From assembly GCA_036939755.1 (NCBI GenBank), contig JALLAZ010000684.1, positions 1 to 12,845 of the forward strand: 12,845 nucleotides of DNA, written 5' to 3'. Within the stretch, counting starts at the first letter, position 1, and the number at the start of each line of letters is the position of its first letter. The position numbers were made by a program, and so were the translations under genes. This DNA is from Stephanodiscus triporus. Lineage: Eukaryota; Bacillariophyta; Thalassiosirophyceae; Thalassiosirales; Thalassiosiraceae. Below are positions 1 to 9,100 of this stretch, piece after piece. Under the pieces are notes generated by a model. The model was not told the origin of the DNA. It did no database searches and was given only the letters and a program-made list of their open reading frames with translations.

Positions 1-290
1 AAATCGTACTTAATCAAGTATTTTGGGTGCCCTGGGAGCCATTAGTACTTAAGGTACAGTACGTTTCAACACTAAGAGTACATAGAAAATTGGCCCAGTT
101 AGGATGAGAACCAGTCGCTACGCTCCAGCAAAGTGTGGCAGTAAATTGTCACTTTTGGTTTCATTTGCGATTTACATACCACTATTTCCATCATCTTGAA
201 TTTTGCCCCATGTCCAATAGATACCCCAAATCGTTCCTTCTTTTACCACCCCACAATTCCTAGAAATTGCATACATCTTTCTACCATTCC

Positions 291-337
291 TCCATCAAAA
301 GCTCCATCAAAAGCTCCATCAAAAGCTCCATCAAAAG
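291..337. repeat. 12-bp tandem repeat, four copies
   Basis: The unit TCCATCAAAAGC is repeated head to tail four times, and the last copy departs from it at its final base. Because 12 is a multiple of three, the repeat stays open in overlapping plus-strand frames. That accounts for the repetitive Ser/Lys/Ala/Pro peptides these frames would encode. It looks like a small minisatellite in non-coding DNA. Confidence 0.9.
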
Positions 338-1787
338 GGGAGTTCCTGTTGTGCACACAAATATCTTGCGGACTTTCCCTACTATTCCTATGCATCCCAA
401 GTTTATCGCTCTCCACTGTATATTTTTTGGGGATGCTTACGGGTCCCTCCCCGACACTGACTTATGTAGATGCCTGCGCTGGGGGTAGAGGCATACGAAC
501 TTCTACATACATAAAAGTACTTAGGGTTAAATCAGTGATTACAAGAAAGTCAGTGGTTGTGCAAAAAAATTTGAGGTGCCCTTGATATTCTCTCTTTTTG
601 CACCCAATCCAGTGTCGTCCAGACCTAGTATTATGTAAAAATAAATGGACTACCATCCAATTTGGAGGAAATTGGCTTGCTTCGATACTACTCCTTGCAG
701 AAGAAGTTATTTTTTTAGGGTTACGCCAGGTCCAAGAGCTCCAAAGGGAAAAATCAAAGACAAATATCAAACAATGCATTCGTCTAAATTAGTAAGAATG
801 TGATTTTCTCCAACCAATTTTCCTCTTGCCGTCCCAAGTCCTTGGGCACAAAAAAAGCAAAGTCGAACATTGAACATTGTATAGCTGCCGTCGCTGGCCG
901 CCTCCTTGGCCACACTTCACAGTCACTTGCACCCGCTTTTATATCTTCCTTTCAAGCATCCGTGCTGTTGCTGCCGCTGACTGCCAATGCAAGCTGCCGC
1001 CATCATGGTAGTTGACTGCGGATGTACGCCGCTGCCGTCATGGTAGTTGACGTCTCCGTCTCCAAGGGAGTCAATGCTACTGCTGTCCACCACTGCATTT
1101 AGTTAATTGTTGCCTGATTGCCCCCACCACACCACCACTGCTATTGTATGCTGTCTGCCTCCACCCTGCCATCTTCATCAATTTTTCCGCAGCCAAAATG
1201 GTCCACTTGGTGAGCGCCCCATAGCCTTTGGCTGCCTTCACAGCTGCTTCTATTGTCTCCGCCACCTCACCACTGTTGTTGCTTGCCACTCACATTTGCC
1301 AATCGATTATTCATTGTTGTGTCTTTTGCCATCTTTGGGGCACCATGGAACTCCATATTGAACTGCATTGACTGCGACAGCAGCGGAGAGGGGTGGCGGC
1401 AATGCTGAGATATTTGTGTCCTGTAGTGTAGCTATTATTGTACACAGAAAATGGCTCAGCATGAGACACAGCAGAATATTTTATTGCTAGATGTGCAGTA
1501 AAAATCCGCCTCTAATGATACCATCGGCGGTTCCATTCGACTGCAGGTGGCCAACACAACAAAACATTACCTACCTATCTGATATGTGCGGTCAATCATC
1601 ATTGTGGATTGTGGAGTGCGAAAAAGGCATGGTGGGAGGTGAAAAGGACCAGAGAAAGAATTTTTGGATGGTGGACATTATGACACATAAAATACTTCAG
1701 AAAATTAATTTGTGTATTCATCAAAGTGCTTTGGAAAATGCGATCGCATTTTCCAAGCGCCATTAGTGAATGAACATTTTTCATGAC

Positions 1788-1862
1788 AAGAGGCAGAAAA
1801 GAGGCAGAAAAGAGGCAGAAAAGAGACGAAAATAGACAGAAAAGAGACAGAAAAGAGACATA
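1788..1862. repeat. 11-bp tandem repeat, about seven copies
   Basis: Three perfect copies of AAGAGGCAGAA are followed by about four diverged copies. One of these has lost a base and the others read roughly AATAGACAGAA or AAGAGACAGAA. The tract is purine-rich on the plus strand. The gradient from identical to diverged copies suggests growth by slippage from the left side. No coding role is evident. Confidence 0.9.
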
Positions 1863-3001
1863 AATTTGCAAGAAAAGCCAGTCATTTTTTATGCAAAATA
1901 TGATGTTCATCTTTTTTCTCAAATAGATGACGGGCAATACACCCCATATGTTTGTGCTCTGGGATTTGCAAATATGGCTCAAAATAGCATGCAAAATTGG
2001 ATTTTTTGTCAGCGCGGAACATTTCAATGGTTGACACACCCAATGGGTAGATTCTGGAGATTTTTTCAACAAAAAATCCAGGATATCATTGTGTTTGCTA
2101 GTTGAGCAGGTCAAAACACTCAGAAATGGTATTGGGACCATTTGAAAATTTGGCAAATTCTGAGCCGGACCCCCTACTCTTTGCTAACAAGGAGTTTTCT
2201 TAGTCTCGATGAGTTGATTGTTGGTCACAAAATGAAATGCAAATGTCAAAAAGAATAATCCTACCACTCTTGGAATGGATGACATATTGCTCATTTGTGA
2301 CTCAGGTTGATAGAAGACGACATTGCTTTTCCAGCCCTGATGCATCCACACCTTATGTCACCTTCAGATTCTCCAGAGACATAGGACCTAGCATAATCCT
2401 GGGCTTCTTCTGGTTAATTCCCATAAGTAGATGGCATATTTCTTGAGGTATCTCCTTCTGCAATACTTTCTCCATAAGATTATTGCACCATTGGCTGTCG
2501 TAGGCTTGTTGTTGCTTGTCAATTGTCATGTGTTGCTCCTTGCTACTTGCTACTCCATCTGCTTCTGCTTGCTTGTGGTTGTGGTTGGGGGGGTTGGGGG
2601 TGGTGGCCATTGGCGCTCGTCGTTCTCCCCAGGCAGCCATGGCCATGGCAGAGTTGTCATTATTCATCCACATTGTCATGTTTCTCTATTTCACACCGCC
2701 CTCAGAGTTGCTTATTTAAATTTGTTACTGTTGGAAAATTTCACATATTTTCATCACTGCCAAAAATCACCGCGGCCGGGTGCTCTTCAGCCTACACGTG
2801 TCACCCGCGAACGGAATCCGGAACAAACACGCACATCACAACACACCTTCAACCTCGCTCCATCTCTTTTCTAGAGATATTCAATTGTAGAGTTGAAGAG
2901 GCGTCAACTCATCTTCGATTTGCGACCTTGCTCTTTTTTGGGCACTGTCTCCTTCAATAGACAATCTTCGTGCTCTTATAACAAGAATCGTGGCATTCAA
3001 G

Positions 3002-4369
3002 ATGAAATTGATTCCTGCCATCGCATTGGCCGCAGCCATTCATGTTGGCTCTGCCTTTGCGCCATCTCCTCATACTACTTGTTCGCGATCGCGGAGGACA
3101 ACTGCAAATAATATGGCCGTGCCTGAAATGGGAGACTTGCATAGCTTACATCATCTATCGACGATGATCATGTCAAATCAAAATATCTTGGCGCACTCGT
3201 CGACATGGATCGCTGACTCTGCTGCAGTAGCCGTTGATGCGTCCGATGCTGCCGCAACCGCCGCGGCTGAAGATATTGGATGGTGGGAGTCATACATCCA
3301 GCTATATAAAAACGGATTGGCTTTCGTTCACGACAATATCGTTGATGAACCACTAAGGAAGGCTGGATTCACGCAAACTTGGGGTGTGTCCATCTTCTTG
3401 TTCACGGCTGGTGTGCGGTCGTTGCTAATCCCATTCTCCATCTCGCAGAACAAATCATCCGAGTACATGAAAGCCCTTAAGCCCTACACGAAGAAAATCA
3501 AAGAAAAGTACTCAGATAAAGACATGCAAAATCGTGCCATATCCAAACTTTATCAGGATGCGGAGCAGAATCCATTGGGGGGGTGCATCACGTCATTTGC
3601 CCAAATTCCAATCTTTTTAGGATTGTATCGTTCAGTCACCCGTCTCGCCGCGGAAGGAAGGTTAGACGAACCGTTTTTGTGGATCCCTACCCTGCAGGGT
3701 CCGGTGTCTGCTGAAAATAACTATCGCGGTATGGAATGGCTAACAGAGGGTTGGGTGAATGGAGCACCTTCCATGGGGTGGGAGGCCACATTGCCTTTCT
3801 TAGTCATGCCTGTTGTCCTCGTTCTTATGCAAACCTTCACTATGTCTGTTCTTCAGCAGCCAGATGACGAAAGCGCTACAGAAGAAGAGAAGGAACAGCT
3901 CAAAGGCACCAAAAGAATTTTGAAGTTCCTCCCTTTGATGATTGGATTCTTCTCATTGCAGGTCCCTGCTGGTTTGACTATATATTGGTTCACATCAAAT
4001 CTTTTCACCGTGTCACAAAGTTTAATCATTCGTGGATATTATGCAGCGAATCCTCCAAAGATTGAGCTTCCAGACTATTGGGATGCCTTGGATAAGGGCG
4101 ATCAGATGACAGCAGACGAAAAAAGGGAAGCGGCTATGGCAGGTCTTTCGACTGGACCTACCTTCAATCAGCTCATGGACGAAGCCAAATTTCATTACGT
4201 CGTCAAAAGAGAACCACTAAGAGCGGGCAGCGAGGCTTGGAATCGTGTTGAATCTTCTGGAAGGAAAATAGTTCCGGGAGAGATGAAAGCTTGGGTTGGC
4301 ACTGATCCAGCACCTGCGCCTGAGGATGCATCCGTTGCTACCCAAAATGAGACCGCCCCTGTAGCATAA
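3002..4369 (+). CDS. ALB3: Plastid Alb3/Oxa1/YidC-family thylakoid membrane insertase
   Basis: The 455-residue product belongs to the YidC/Oxa1/Alb3 family, which inserts proteins such as light-harvesting and photosystem subunits into membranes. Residues 1-18 form a signal peptide, and the junction GSA|FAPSP matches the diatom ASAFAP plastid motif with Phe at +1. A Ser/Thr/Arg-rich transit-like stretch follows. The insertase core runs from about 95 to 345. Its first membrane span (about 127-147) holds the conserved Arg139 in TAGVRSLLIPF. The span with GGCITSFAQIPIFLGLYR is at about 193-210, another lies at 263-281, and the last segments at 309-344 include VPAGLTIYWFTSNLFT. The tail after residue 350 is mixed to acidic and lacks the basic repeats plant Alb3 uses to bind cpSRP43. 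I chose the ATG at 3002 (A at -3) because the signal peptide starts there. A GTG at 2990 also lies in frame but is not a credible start. I see no intron. Thylakoid location is inferred from the presequence and family. Confidence 0.92.
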   Translation: MKLIPAIALAAAIHVGSAFAPSPHTTCSRSRRTTANNMAVPEMGDLHSLHHLSTMIMSNQNILAHSSTWIADSAAVAVDASDAAATAAAEDIGWWESYIQLYKNGLAFVHDNIVDEPLRKAGFTQTWGVSIFLFTAGVRSLLIPFSISQNKSSEYMKALKPYTKKIKEKYSDKDMQNRAISKLYQDAEQNPLGGCITSFAQIPIFLGLYRSVTRLAAEGRLDEPFLWIPTLQGPVSAENNYRGMEWLTEGWVNGAPSMGWEATLPFLVMPVVLVLMQTFTMSVLQQPDDESATEEEKEQLKGTKRILKFLPLMIGFFSLQVPAGLTIYWFTSNLFTVSQSLIIRGYYAANPPKIELPDYWDALDKGDQMTADEKREAAMAGLSTGPTFNQLMDEAKFHYVVKREPLRAGSEAWNRVESSGRKIVPGEMKAWVGTDPAPAPEDASVATQNETAPVA

Positions 4370-4792
4370 ATGTTTCTTTTCCTTATTAGTGCGATTTGAT
4401 CTACAAGTACAACAATGGCAGCTGATTCCAGCCAATAAGCCGTAGTTGAGAATTCATTTGACAAAATTGGCCAGATGTTTAGTTCAGAGTCCGGCCTCTT
4501 GGAATATAATAACATCAAAATATACTTATTTAGGAATTATGAATTATGTGTATTGAGAGGTAGGTAGCTCAATAATGTATGCGTGGCAAGTGAGGTCAAA
4601 CGTACAGACTACCTACAACATACGAGAGGCACAGGATGACGCACATCACAGCCAACCCCACCAGCAAGCATCGAAACGCGAGGAGGGGCGACAACAGTGC
4701 GGCAGATGAATTCGTAGGCAAGCATCCCGACCAACCCGCTGAGAGCAATCAATCCCCTGCACCCAATCGCCTGTACAGAAGAAGAAGTATCC
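4370..4792. other. Intergenic region between insertase and ProRS genes
   Basis: These 423 bases separate two genes on the same strand and probably hold the insertase 3' UTR and the ProRS promoter and 5' UTR. I see no gene. The first part is AT-rich. An inverted repeat near 4551-4574 is listed separately. Confidence 0.6.
4551..4574. repeat. Short perfect inverted repeat (hairpin-forming)
   Basis: TATTGAG at 4551-4557 pairs perfectly with CTCAATA at 4568-4574 across a 10-base loop, AGGTAGGTAG. It lies about 180 bases downstream of the insertase stop codon, so it could be a 3'-UTR hairpin. A 7-bp stem can arise by chance, and I have no functional evidence. Confidence 0.4.
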
Positions 4793-6892
4793 ATGTCGCT
4801 TAAGTACTCCAGTCGAAGCTTAAGAATAACGTGGCTTGGTCTGGTCACAATTATGGCCACTTTTGCTTTGACACGGGCCTTTCGGCTGCTTCCTGCTGCC
4901 AGGAAAGCCATAATGCTGCCCAGCACCGACTGCGCTGGCGCTCGCTCGTCGTCGTCTGCTGCTAGCGCCATAAGATCATCATCTCCTACTTCACTGATCA
5001 CACGTTTCATGTCCCAAACTTCATCACCTATATCTCTCACAGATGAACAGAAGGCGGAGCTAGAACTCAAAATAAAAGTCAAGGGAGAGGTCATACGGAG
5101 CATGAAGGAGCAGGGAGTGTCGAAGGATGAATTGTCTCCGCATGTTTCAGAGCTCTTGTCATTAAAGGCGCTATTGAATCCGCCCTCGGCCTCCTCTAAA
5201 AAAGGGGGGGGAGGTCACGAGGAAGTTCAGGAAAAGCAAAAACAGCGGCAGCAACAACAGCAACAATCGAAGAAGGAAGTAGAAGATCCAGAATCCGATT
5301 ACATTACACCTCGATCCGAGAACTACTCCAAATGGTACAATGATATTATTCGCGTTTGTGGCCTCGCTGAAACCTCTCCCGTCCGCGGATGCATGGTGAT
5401 CAAACCATGGGGAATGTCCATCTGGGATCGAATCCGCACAGACCTCGATGCTCGTATCCAAGAGCATGGAGCCGAGAACGCTTATTTCCCGCTATTGATT
5501 CCCAAGAGCTTTTTGACCAAGGAGGCGGAACACGTCGATGGATTCGCGAAGGAGTGCGCTGTGGTGACGCACCACCGATTGACGGTGAGCGGAGACGGGA
5601 AGGGATTGATTGCCGATCCTGATGCGGAGCTGGAAGATCCGTTGATTATTAGGCCGACGAGTGAGACTATGATTTGGAGTATGTTCAAGAAGTGGATTGT
5701 CAGTCATCGGTGAGAGAGATATTGCAAGGAATTTGATTTTTTTCTTGTTTACAATCCAATCCGATTAACACGCCCTGTTTTGTTCAAAAGTGACCTCCCT
5801 CTCAAAGTAAACCAATGGGCAAACGTCATGCGATGGGAAATGCGCACCCGTCCCTTCCTACGAACGTCTGAATTCCTCTGGCAGGAGGGACATACTGCCC
5901 ACGCCACCGCCGAGGGTGCCATTGCGGATTCCAAAGATATGCTTCATCAGTATGCCGACATGTGTGAGAAGCTACTTGCCATCCCCGTCATCAAGGGTGC
6001 CAAGAGTCCATCAGAGAGATTCGCAGGTGCTTTGGAGACATTCACAATCGAGGCACTTATGCAAAATGGATGGGCTCTTCAGAGTGGAACGTCGCATTTC
6101 CTAGGTCAGAGTTTTGGGAAGGCGTTCGACGTCACATTCCAGGATGCGGACGGTCAACAACAGGATGTTTGGGGAACGTCTTGGGGTGTGTCGACCCGTC
6201 TCATTGGAGCGTTGATCATGACTCATTCGGATGATGCTGGCCTTGCGCTCCCCCCTCGCGTGGCGCCTGTCCAAGTCGTGGTGGTTCCCATCCCTCCGAG
6301 AAAGAACGATGAAGATGGAAAGGTGGCACTCGATAACGCCTTAAATAAGCTAGTTGCGGACCTGAAGGGTGCAGGCCTCAGGGTCAAAGTCGATGATCGC
6401 GACTATGTCCGAAGTGGTGCCAAGTACTTCGAATGGGAAAGGAAGGGAGTGCCACTACGTATCGAGCTGGGTCCGCGGGATGTCAAAGATGGCGTTTGCG
6501 TATTCAAGTACCGCGTGGGATCCGAGGGCAAGGAGTCGGTATCCCTCAAGGATGCGTCTGCCAAGGCCACGAAGGGCTTGGATGACGTCCAGGAGTTCCT
6601 CCTCGAATCGGCGAAGGAGCGCCTTGCTGCTGGAATCAATACGATGGCAACTTACGACCAAATGAAGGATGCGCTCGAGAAGGACGAAGCGAGTGAGTAC
6701 GATGGGCCCGGTCTATACTTAGTTCCGTGGAAATGCGACGCAGCCAACGAGGAGAAGATCAAGGAGGAATGCAAGGCCACTATTCGATGCTATCCCACGG
6801 ATGTCAATGAAGCGGGAATGGCCGAGGGAAAGAAATGCTTCTACAGCGGAGAGGATGCCACTCATATGGCTTTGTTTGGGCGTGCATTCTAA
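4793..6892 (+). CDS. Prolyl-tRNA synthetase, archaeal/eukaryotic type, with WHEP domain
   Basis: The CDS joins 4793-5709 and 5791-6892 into 672 residues. The enzyme charges tRNA-Pro with proline. Residues 1-72 include a hydrophobic segment ending in [10 protein letters not shown], which resembles a signal peptide with an Ala|Phe junction, followed by a Ser/Ala/Arg-rich stretch; this suggests organelle targeting. Residues 81-128 match a WHEP domain ([27 protein letters not shown]), a tRNA-binding helical hairpin of eukaryotic synthetases. A Gln/Lys linker (145-161) leads to the class II catalytic core: RPTSET at 287-292, the motif 2 region with [14 protein letters not shown] at 332-345, and a motif 3 region with [15 protein letters not shown]. 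The anticodon-binding domain starts at about 465. The C-terminal domain has Cys at 621, 633, 639 and 655 and ends in LFGRAF, close to the usual LFGRSY-like end. A second in-frame ATG at 5009 (Met73), just before WHEP, could give a cytosolic form. The catalytic assignment is firm; the targeting is inferred. Confidence 0.94.
5710..5790 (+). other. Spliceosomal intron of the ProRS gene (81 bp, phase 2)
   Basis: The donor GTGAGA and an acceptor ending CAAAAG flank an AT- and T-rich 81-base segment. Removing it joins CG to T to make an Arg codon, giving [14 protein letters not shown], which is the continuous sequence expected in this family. If retained, the intron creates a TGA stop immediately (CGG TGA). 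Confidence 0.93.
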
Positions 6893-7023
6893 TAATCTAA
6901 TTTGTTAAGTGGTTAGAGAGTCATGTCACACCATAGCAAGTTGAATGCCGAGGGATGTTGGGCGGGGGAGTGCGCCACATCTCGCGTGCATAATGCATGA
7001 TGCGACCTTGTCTCACATTTCGG
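6893..7023. other. Convergent 3' intergenic spacer
   Basis: This 131-base stretch lies between the ProRS stop and the stop of the oppositely oriented WD40 gene, so the two 3' UTRs must be short or overlap. I see no gene or clear terminator-like structure in it. Confidence 0.6.
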
Positions 7024-8469
7024 TCACACGTCGCTAAGCCATATTTTCGCCGTCCTGTCGAAGGAGACGGACGCGACGGTATCCGTATTGGCACTGCTGT
7101 AAATATCCCTGACGAAGCCGCCGTGACCGCCGTAGCCCTCGTCAAGCCGTTTCACAATGGACGACGACGCGATGTCCCAAACGTATATGCAATTTTCGTC
7201 CTGGGAGTTGCCGTACAGATACTGCCCGTTTTTGCTCCATGAGATTTTGGGATTGCTGTACCCGTCGTTCTTGTGTCCGTACAAATTCCTCACTATACGT
7301 TCCGTCCCCGCCTCCATGATGATATTGCGCGACGTATCCGTGGCGAGCGCGATGTACCTCCCGCGGGGGCAGGGCGACAGCGACAATACCGCGAACGAGA
7401 CGTGTTCGTCGAAGCCGCCGGTACCGACCGTGCCGCCGTTCAACGACGCCCTCTTGAGCCTGTAACCGTCCTTCAGATCGAAGTACGACAGGTACGACGT
7501 CCCCCTGACGTAACAGCATAGCGTCTCGCCGTCGTTCAGGTAGCACATCGACTCGACGGGTCCGTCGAGGTGAATGGATTTGAAGACCTCGATCGACGCC
7601 GTCATGGTTTCGACGTCCACGTCGCCGATCCGGGTCAGCCGGATCGTACCGTCCGCCGAGGCGGACGCGAGGACGGGTTCCGCGGGCGACCAGCAGATGG
7701 TCTTCACGTACCTCTTGTGCCTGATGACGACGCTGTCATCGTCGACGTCATCCCCCGACGATTCGCGCGACTTCAGAAGACGATCCCCGCCGACCGCGGC
7801 GGGAGGGGCGTCCGATCCCGCCGCTCCGCAGTACGCCAGCTTGACGGATCCGTCCATGCATCCCGCCGCCACCACCGACGCCGCCGCCGACGGTCCACCC
7901 CTCCTCCCCCCCCTCCCCCCCCCGTCGACGACGCGCGGCGGCGCGAACGCGCAACAGATGACAGGGGCGCCGCACGGCACGGATATCGATTCGCGCACGG
8001 CCCTGGCGGGGGATCCCCCCCCCGGCGAGAGCGCCGTGCCCCAGCGGCAGAGCCTCAGGCACGAATCGGCCCCACCCGTGGCTAGGAGGGAATCGTCCGC
8101 CGGATGGAGGGCGCAGCAGAGTGGGTTCGACGATCCGTGCACGTCCGGCAGCGTCGCGACGGGATCGGAGGGGTACATGCCGTTCCCGGAGGTGACGAAG
8201 TCCTCCGTGGTCGGCGGGGGGGCCCCCTCCCCCCCCTCGTTGCCCCCTCCTCCTCCCGAGCGTCGAGAATCATCAACCGACGTCCCCACCCCCCTCGACG
8301 CGTAGCAGTCCTCCCGGTACATTTCCGCCTCGGCCCTGAGCGCCTCGTTCTCCGCGCAGAGCTGGTGTATGCGTATCGTCAGCTCCTTCACCTTAGCCCG
8401 CAGGACGTTGTTTTCCTCGCGCGCGCTGGTGAGCTGGTCCGCGTGGCCGATGTCGCCGAGGAGATCCAT
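7024..8469 (-). CDS. WD40-repeat protein with N-terminal coiled coil
   Basis: The 481-residue product begins MDLLGDIGHADQL. Residues 11-55 have leucine/isoleucine heptad spacing and form a likely coiled coil. A Gly/Pro-rich disordered stretch (about 60-95) follows, then a WD40 propeller from about 105 to the end. Recognisable repeat elements are LLATGGADSCLRL, ASASADGTIRL, YIYVWD-like CIYVWDIASSSIVK and the final VASVSFDRTAKIWLSDV. Gly/Arg/Asp-rich loops (about 180-250) interrupt the middle blades. Such proteins are usually scaffolds in complexes; I cannot name the family. I chose the ATG at 8469 because it has a strong context (AAG before, G after) and starts the coiled coil. An in-frame ATG at 8610 would add 47 basic residues and cannot be excluded. 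The gene is strikingly GC-rich: 7861-7920 has 50 G+C of 60, against 26 of 60 at 3421-3480 in the insertase. It contains C8-C9 runs on the plus strand. It converges on the ProRS gene with 131 bases between the stop codons. Confidence 0.85.
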   Translation of the reverse strand: MDLLGDIGHADQLTSAREENNVLRAKVKELTIRIHQLCAENEALRAEAEMYREDCYASRGVGTSVDDSRRSGGGGGNEGGEGAPPPTTEDFVTSGNGMYPSDPVATLPDVHGSSNPLCCALHPADDSLLATGGADSCLRLCRWGTALSPGGGSPARAVRESISVPCGAPVICCAFAPPRVVDGGGRGGRRGGPSAAASVVAAGCMDGSVKLAYCGAAGSDAPPAAVGGDRLLKSRESSGDDVDDDSVVIRHKRYVKTICWSPAEPVLASASADGTIRLTRIGDVDVETMTASIEVFKSIHLDGPVESMCYLNDGETLCCYVRGTSYLSYFDLKDGYRLKRASLNGGTVGTGGFDEHVSFAVLSLSPCPRGRYIALATDTSRNIIMEAGTERIVRNLYGHKNDGYSNPKISWSKNGQYLYGNSQDENCIYVWDIASSSIVKRLDEGYGGHGGFVRDIYSSANTDTVASVSFDRTAKIWLSDV

Positions 8470-9100
8470 CTTTGGGGGTATGGGAGAGCACTCAAGTTTG
8501 ATGGCGATGACGCCTAGCCTGCGCACTCTTTTTGTCCTTGGCCAAGCGGCCAGCGGCAGTGCGCTGTTGTGTTGTGAATTGAACGCAGCAGCTGAATGCT
8601 GAGCCTGCATGCTGCTCTGGCCTGCTGGTGCGAGATGTTGAGGGATTTTAAGGGGGCTGCCCCCCTATTCTTCTTTTGGCAGTAAAAAGAAGAGAGAAAG
8701 AAAGAAAGAAAGAAAGACATTTTTGTACGTAGGAATAGTAGACAGAAAACCAAAATGGAGCTGGAAAACCCACCCCCCCTCTCTAACTACCTACGATACT
8801 CCAAGTAACAATGGTACGATACCTACCTACTCAAGATATACTCTAAAGCTTATGCTGTGGCTCAGCATAGAAGATGTAGACAAAACGTCTTATCTGTGGA
8901 AAATCTTTAACTTTCACACGTAAGTAGGACTTAGTAAGTACGATATAGTAGAGTTGTAAATGAAAATCCTAAAAATACACCACCACCACGAGGGCGCGCG
9001 CGCGAGGCTTCAGTTTGTTGGTTGGGGCGATGGGTTTCAACAGGTTTCACAACGACGAACAACAAAATAAAATGCACATCGTCGTCTACGTTATCACTAA
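8470..9100. promoter_or_regulatory. Divergent intergenic region, probable promoters of WD40 and kinesin genes
   Basis: The WD40 gene (minus) and the kinesin gene (plus) start back to back, so these 631 bases should carry both promoters and 5' UTRs. Visible elements are a G5/C6 hairpin word at 8652-8666 (GGGGGCTGCCCCC), a GAAA microsatellite, repeated ACCTAC words at about 8787-8830, and an alternating CG run at about 8994-9004. The part nearest the WD40 gene could instead be coding if the ATG at 8610 is used. I cannot place a TATA box or initiator with confidence. Confidence 0.5.
8694..8717. repeat. (GAAA)n microsatellite
   Basis: Five GAAA units in tandem, starting at 8696 and edged by partial copies, lie in the divergent intergenic region. 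Purine-rich on the plus strand; probably length-variable. Confidence 0.9.

Larger units (their letters stand above)
1..3001. other. Gene-poor 5' flank, no supported gene
   Basis: No open frame in these 3 kb carries a domain, targeting signal or motif that I recognise, and most of the longer frames lack a proper ATG start. The stretch is mostly AT-rich, with a CTG/CCG-flavoured part around 880-1400. Two short tandem repeats are listed separately. A near-duplicate of about 22 bases, centred on the word TCATGGTAGTTGAC, occurs at about 993-1016 and again at about 1031-1051. On the minus strand, 2196-2679 is open except for three stops, starting from an ATG at 2679. It may be decayed coding sequence but resembles no family I know. 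The last hundred or so bases before 3002 are presumably promoter and 5' UTR of the insertase gene. Confidence 0.6.

Noticed and set aside
196..585. 129-residue plus-strand frame in the 5' flank
   Set aside because: It has no ATG at its start, it is extended by the 12-bp repeat, and its composition is not protein-like.
1077..1289. 70-residue minus-strand frame with Ala-rich helical look
   Set aside because: It begins at GTG with a stop just upstream, has no ATG near its start, and lies in triplet-rich repetitive sequence.
2431..2960. Overlapping plus-strand frames of about 145 residues
   Set aside because: They are Cys/Leu/Gly-rich low complexity in several frames at once, without motifs, and lie just upstream of the insertase as likely 5' non-coding DNA.
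2990..3001. Upstream GTG start extending the insertase by four residues
   Set aside because: GTG is not a normal nuclear start codon, and the ATG at 3002 has a good context and begins a textbook signal peptide.
4609..5103. 164-residue minus-strand frame over the ProRS 5' end
   Set aside because: It is a shadow of the presequence and WHEP coding region and shows no domain.
7574..8305. 243-residue plus-strand frame opposite the WD40 gene
   Set aside because: High G+C removes stop codons in all frames here. The minus frame holds a coiled coil and WD repeats, while this one is Ser/Pro/Arg low complexity.
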